From Linyphia triangularis (taxonomy: Eukaryota > Arthropoda > Arachnida > Araneae > Linyphiidae): a stretch of 64,000 bases of DNA. This document shows, one piece after another, positions 61,661-64,000 of this stretch (its first letter is position 1; each line of letters starts with the position of its first letter). Both the position numbers and the translations under genes were made by a program. A model generated the notes under the pieces. It was not told where the DNA came from. It was given only the letters and a program-made list of their open reading frames with translations, and did no database searches. Location of the stretch: the NCBI GenBank assembly GCA_963978545.1, contig OZ021727.1, forward strand, positions 45,483,385 through 45,547,384, written 5' to 3'.

Positions 61661-62598
61661 GGCACTGCATTAAGACGAAGTACAAGAAAGTAGGGATTTC
61701 TTATTTTCAGGGATTAGGTATTGCCTCCGTGACAGTTTCTGTTCTTAAAAAAAAAATCGCTTTAGAAAAAAAAAAAAAAAAAAAATTGTTGGTAGATACG
61801 TAGATGAAATGTATTTAAAAAATCTTCGAAATAGATATGGATAAGTAACAAACTTGGGTATTAGCTTAAAGGTTTTGTACCATTTCCCACTTTCTTACTT
61901 CCTAATAACTAATTTCTGAAATTTTGTGATGTATGATTTATGTTAAAATTCAATTGATAAAATGTTAAGATACAATGTGCGTGAATATAAATAGAATGTG
62001 TACTGACTTCGAAACTGAGCAGCATTATTGAGTCAAAACGATGGTTAGTTTTAATGATCCTGTAAGAAATTTTCTCTATCCAATTACTCATTTTATCAAT
62101 CATAATTTCTATTTGTGGAAATATCCAGTCTATTTCTTGCTCTAGACCTTTCGATGATTTTAAATTTAATGATTTTATAAGCTAAAACTATGGAAATATA
62201 GCGTCTTTAGTAGCAGGCTTGAACAAATTGGCAGCAATAAGGCAGGCGCGAGACGCAAATAACAATTCTGAAAATTTTTAAAGTTAATTTGTAACTTTGT
62301 AACCACTAGCTTAGTACAGCGTAATGACTTGCTTAAATGTTTACTGAGTTACCTTTTTTACCCTTTATTTCTTGACTATTTCCAGAATTTGTTGGCATTC
62401 TTGACGAGATACTGTGTATATCTCAAGCTTCAGATAATTATAACATAAAACTTATTATATCAAAGTACATATGCATGGAAAAGTCAGCATTTTTCTTTTA
62501 GTGCACCTGAGTACGGTCATAAAAATTTCTTTTATTTCGCTTAAAATCTCACCATGAAATTATGGTGAAAACCTTTCAAAATGTATATTAAAAGCTAC
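61661..62598. other. AT-rich non-coding stretch
   Basis: A20 run at 61766-61785. Nothing recognised. Confidence 0.4.
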
Positions 62599-62602
62599 TT
62601 AA

Positions 62603-63202
62603 GAGCTCTGTCTACTTTGGATGCATGGAAAAAACGCTATACTTATTAAATTTTTTTAAGAATACTGTTATGTTTATTGATATAAAATTTGTTAGGCTTA
62701 ACAAAAACATTCGTAAATAAAATATATATATATGTATAAAAAAAAAATATTTTTTAAGTCCTTTTTTAGTGTGAAAATTCCAGGTAAACAGTAGTCTTCA
62801 AAAAGTAGGTAGATGTACACTGTTGAAAAAAATCTCAGAAACTACTGAACTGATCCTTATGAAATTTTAACCACATATTCTGTTAACTTATCTCTATATC
62901 CTGTACCAGAATTACTGCAAAATTTTAATTTTAATTTTTTTATTTGGCAAAAAGCATGCAAAAAAAACCCACGTTTTTTAATTTTTTTTTTTTTTGTCCG
63001 TCATTTTGTTATTTTTGCATATAAATTAATATTAGAGGTACGGGATATAGCCACGGTCACACTAAACCTAAAACCATTCAATTTTTTTTGTTTCAGATGG
63101 GCCGTTGTTCAGATTTTTTTAACAACGCACACCTACCTACTTTTTGAGGACTCCTGCTTACCTGGCATTTTCATACTAAAAATGTGATTAAAATCAATAT
63201 TT

Positions 63203-63274
<72 letters not shown>

Positions 63275-63388
63275 ACCAATGTTTTTATTAAGACTAACAA
63301 GTTCTATATCGACAAACATAACAGTATTCTTAAAAAAAAATTAATAAAAATAGCGTTTTTTTTTATGCATCCAAAGTAGACAGAGCCC
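62603..63388. mobile_element. Fold-back element with arms of 245-310 bp, flanked by TTAA
   Basis: TTAA at 62599-62602 and 63389-63392 brackets near-complete inverted arms: GAGCTCTGTCTACTTTGGAT / GGGCTCTGTCTACTTTGGAT outermost, then AAGAATACTGTTATGTTT, CCAGGTAA(A/G)CAG, TCAAAAAGTAGGTAG and CTATATCC(T/C)GTACC (62894-62907 against 63037-63050). Only about 130 bp of unpaired loop remains. The right arm holds a 66-bp (AT)n (63206-63271) where the left has a short one. No coding capacity. TTAA is the piggyBac target, but these termini do not show the usual start of that family; a TA target is also compatible. Confidence 0.82.
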
Positions 63389-63539
63389 TTAATTCCCAAT
63401 TTACAGGAAAAGTCGAAAACTAGTCTTTCACAAAACTTGCACAACAAATTAACAGAAGTTCAAATTCCAACAACACCAGTTAAAAATTTATCTAAATTGC
63501 CCCCCCCAGAACAAATGACATATTAAAAACCTCAAACAC

Positions 63540-63900
63540 ATTTCGCGCCAAATATCTCCCAACCAATACCAACCTCCCAAAGAAGGCGTTTAGATCGGTA
63601 GAGAAAACATCAGTTTTTTTATTGCAGTGGAGAAATCCATCAGTTCTGTGTTCTCAAATCAGCCAAAGGTATTATTAAGTACACCCCATAATCTGAGTGG
63701 GAATGCGCATCATTATGATTAGATCATCAGGCGGTGATAAATCTTGCGGGGAAGTACCAATTTCCCTTGGTCACGCTGTTATGGTTGTTAATCACGGAGT
63801 CATTTGCAGCGCAAATGAACATCAAATCATTCGCACAATGGACTTGCACGGTTTCGTATTTATTAGCATGGTGGTTCAATACATTGATGAAGATGCAACT
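63540..63900. other. GC-richer island with octamer-like palindrome
   Basis: Perfect 8-bp arms TCATTTGC (63800-63807) and GCAAATGA (63811-63818) with spacer AGC: two inverted POU-type ATTTGC half-sites. Nearby TGTTAATCACGG and ATCAAATCATTCGC. Overlapping frames on both strands are unremarkable. Confidence 0.35.
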
Positions 63901-64000
63901 TGGTTTTTCACTTGTAGTCAAGTCCATTTTCATTTTTTTTTTTTTTTTTAAGTATGAGTCTGTAAAAACGTCAAGGTAGGAAGAGGACTGTTGAGACCAA

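Overview
The window is eukaryotic, repeat-laden, AT-rich nuclear DNA. By eye it is about two thirds A+T, full of long A/T and G/C homopolymers and of di- and trinucleotide arrays. The transposon families seen (a 412/gypsy-like LTR element, a Mos-type mariner, hAT and Tc1-like miniature elements, a non-LTR reverse transcriptase remnant) suggest an arthropod, perhaps a spider or other chelicerate. The taxon is an inference. No complete host protein-coding gene, tRNA, rRNA or CRISPR array was found, so this looks like a large intergenic or intronic interval.

Layout. Positions 1-1976 hold the 3' end of an LTR retrotransposon: a Gag-protease-integrase reading frame with the reverse transcriptase region deleted, a polypurine tract, and a 466-bp LTR with two clean heat-shock-element arrays just upstream of its TATA box. 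Positions 2105-3437 and about 15715-17411 are two related elements built from tandemly repeated bodies; a dead, internally deleted mariner sits inside the second. Further mobile DNA: inverted-repeat elements at 13658-13895, 24048-24506, about 36090-36620 and 62603-63388 (the last flanked by TTAA); two hAT-type elements with perfect 8-bp target duplications at 40373-41125 and 42379-42895; a non-LTR remnant at 54082-54342. A 2.15-kb imperfect palindrome with arms of about 0.95 kb lies at 48088-50246. Simple repeats include a 369-bp TTA array (51020-51388) and a 344-bp TA array (60110-60453).

Between the repeats lie a dozen or more GC-richer islands of 150-500 bp (for example 6660-6860, 10540-11030, 14400-14850, 18330-18570, 22130-22480, 33000-33400, 35320-35500, 52730-53250, 56320-56510, 58990-59290, 63730-63900). 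They are rich in homeodomain-like ATTA cores, palindromes and the heptamer TTGGCGA, and mostly lack convincing reading frames. They resemble the cis-regulatory islands of a gene desert around a developmental regulator. That is an inference to be tested by cross-species alignment. The one non-transposon island with a long open frame is 36748-37182.

The most notable observations are the heat-shock elements in the LTR, the large palindrome, the long-armed TTAA-flanked element, and two paired-arm comparisons showing that a G-run and a TA array grew in only one of two sister arms.
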